Position numbers and translations under genes: made by a program | Notes under the pieces: model-generated | Seen by the model: the letters and a program-made list of their open reading frames with translations, nothing else | Told to the model about the DNA's origin: nothing | Databases searched by the model: none | Shown here: in pieces, positions 43,020-43,903 of the stretch | How the letters are laid out: the number at the start of each line of letters is the position of its first letter | Numbering within the stretch: position 1 is the first letter of the stretch | Assembly (NCBI GenBank): GCA_023250955.1 | Contig: JAHEZQ010000034.1 | Location: 1-43,903 of the forward strand | DNA length: 43,903 nt | From: Melioribacter sp. | GTDB lineage: Bacteria; Bacteroidota; Ignavibacteria; Ignavibacteriales; Melioribacteraceae | Direction: 5' to 3'

Positions 43020-43903
43020 ATGTACCAACAAAATGTGCAGAAAAATATTGTTGTAATCGGTGGCAATGCTGCGGGTCCTGCTGCGTCAGCTAAAGCTAAA
43101 CGCACCGCTCCAGATGCAAACGTTTTGATGATCGAAGCGAGCGAGTTTATTTCCACAGGCACGTGCGAGCTTCCGTATGTTCTTTCAGGCGAAATAAAAA
43201 ATTATGATGATATTGTTTTCTTCAGTGCAGAATCCTTTGAAAGCGAAAAAGGCGTTAAGGTTCTCACATCGCACTTTGTTGAAAAGATAGACCGAAGTAA
43301 AAAAATTCTTACAGTAAAAAATCTTAAGGACGGAAATAAATTTGAAAAACCGTACGATAAATTGATCTTATGCACCGGCTCAAATGCAAAATCAATTCCT
43401 TCACTTGCAGCTAATCTCACAAATGTTTTTACTCTCAAATCCGTCCGTGATCTGATTAATATTAAAAATTACTTAGAACAGAATAATGTCTGCAATGTTC
43501 TTGTTATTGGTGCGGGATATATTGGTTTGGAAACTGCGGATGCACTTAAAACTTTAGGTTACGCGGTAACAATTTTAGAAAAAGAAAATCTTCCAATGCC
43601 GGAACTTGAAGATGAAACACGCAATTTGATTCTCGATCTTCTTGAACAGAATAATGTTGAGTTTAACGGTGAAGCAAAAGATTACAGAGTTAAACAAGAC
43701 GGACAGAAATTTTTAAGTCTGAAATTACAGGGAAGAGTTCTTGAATATGATCTTGTTCTTCTCTCAATTGGATTTGAACCCAATAACAATTTGGCAGTAA
43801 CATCAAAACTTAGCATTGGTAAATTTGGCGGAATAACTGTTGACCAGAGATTGAAAACGAATGATCCGAACATTTATGCCGCAGGTGACTGCATGGAGGT
43901 TAT
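43020..43903 (+). CDS. CoA-disulfide-reductase-like FAD oxidoreductase (3' truncated by window edge)
   Basis: The frame runs open from the ATG at 43020 to the last base (294 codons seen). VVIGGNAAGPAA (11-22) binds FAD, STGTCELPYVLSGEI (45-59) has the redox Cys49 found in CoA-disulfide reductases/NADH oxidases, VLVIGAGYIGLE is the NAD(P)H Rossmann motif, and NIYAAGDCMEV near the cut end is the second FAD motif. Such enzymes reduce CoA disulfide, sulfur or oxygen with NAD(P)H. A ribosome site AGGAAC lies close before the ATG. The rest of the gene lies beyond the window. Confidence 0.88.
   Translation, partial: MYQQNVQKNIVVIGGNAAGPAASAKAKRTAPDANVLMIEASEFISTGTCELPYVLSGEIKNYDDIVFFSAESFESEKGVKVLTSHFVEKIDRSKKILTVKNLKDGNKFEKPYDKLILCTGSNAKSIPSLAANLTNVFTLKSVRDLINIKNYLEQNNVCNVLVIGAGYIGLETADALKTLGYAVTILEKENLPMPELEDETRNLILDLLEQNNVEFNGEAKDYRVKQDGQKFLSLKLQGRVLEYDLVLLSIGFEPNNNLAVTSKLSIGKFGGITVDQRLKTNDPNIYAAGDCMEV

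Overview
The window is AT-rich and reads as a chromosome segment of a Bacteroidota/Chlorobi-group bacterium, most likely in the Ignavibacteria/Melioribacter area. The grounds are a type IX secretion (T9SS) locus with PorU- and PorV-like proteins, T9SS-type C-terminal domains, a TTTG-N19-TAnnTTTG promoter in front of a tRNA, and many ArsR/SRPBCC/DoxX/VOC-type genes. The species cannot be fixed from the sequence alone.

Region 1 (1-871) holds the 3' part of an aldo/keto reductase and a tRNA-Glu(CUC). Region 2 (about 840-17227) is a 16.4 kb integrative island. It lies between a perfect 32-bp direct repeat: one copy is the 3' end of the tRNA, the other sits next to a tyrosine integrase. The island pushed the tRNA away from what looks like its own terminator, now at 17225-17251. 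Reading left to right, the island carries an exported trypsin-like protease, a RepA-like replicative ATPase operon with small partner proteins, a coiled-coil/HTH gene behind an attenuator-like leader, a type I-like restriction operon (HsdR, a fused HsdM-HsdS and a third protein), a minus-strand three-gene operon described below, a small unknown gene and the integrase.

The three-gene operon (11773-15319) is the most interesting part of the window. It encodes a tRNA-guanine-transglycosylase-like protein with the expected Asp and zinc-ligand residues, a 505-residue membrane-anchored protein of unknown family, and a 295-residue protein with the PC-x3-(K/R)PY-x2-S-x2-H signature of archaeosine synthase (ArcS). 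A base-exchange enzyme paired with an ArcS-type modifier and a membrane protein, beside a restriction system in a mobile island, suggests an undescribed 7-deazaguanine nucleic-acid modification or defence system. No preQ0 synthesis genes are seen in the island, so precursor would have to come from the host.

Region 3 (17275-18831) resumes the host chromosome with a [2Fe-2S] ferredoxin overlapping endonuclease III (nth), then an HD-domain protein. Region 4 (19063-32624) is a plus-strand T9SS run: PorU-like sortase, PorV-like protein, an M6-like protease whose zinc motif is replaced by asparagines, a gluzincin/beta-propeller/barrel protein, a small membrane protein and the GTPase Der. Region 5 (32662-37267) is minus-strand: a GH16-like protein, a small membrane protein, and an ArsR-led operon (SRPBCC, VOC, DoxX, two SRPBCC, MBL-fold) with a perfect 32-bp palindrome upstream of arsR.

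Region 6 (37472-39230) contains three single minus-strand genes (zinc ribbon, SpoIIAA/STAS-like, pyrimidine-dimer glycosylase) separated by integron attC-like palindromes, one of them convincing. It looks like a short cassette array with no integrase in view. Region 7 (39447-43903) has an orphan three-PAS histidine kinase, a VanX-type D-Ala-D-Ala dipeptidase, a nested hairpin repeat and the start of a CoA-disulfide-reductase-like flavoprotein cut by the window end.
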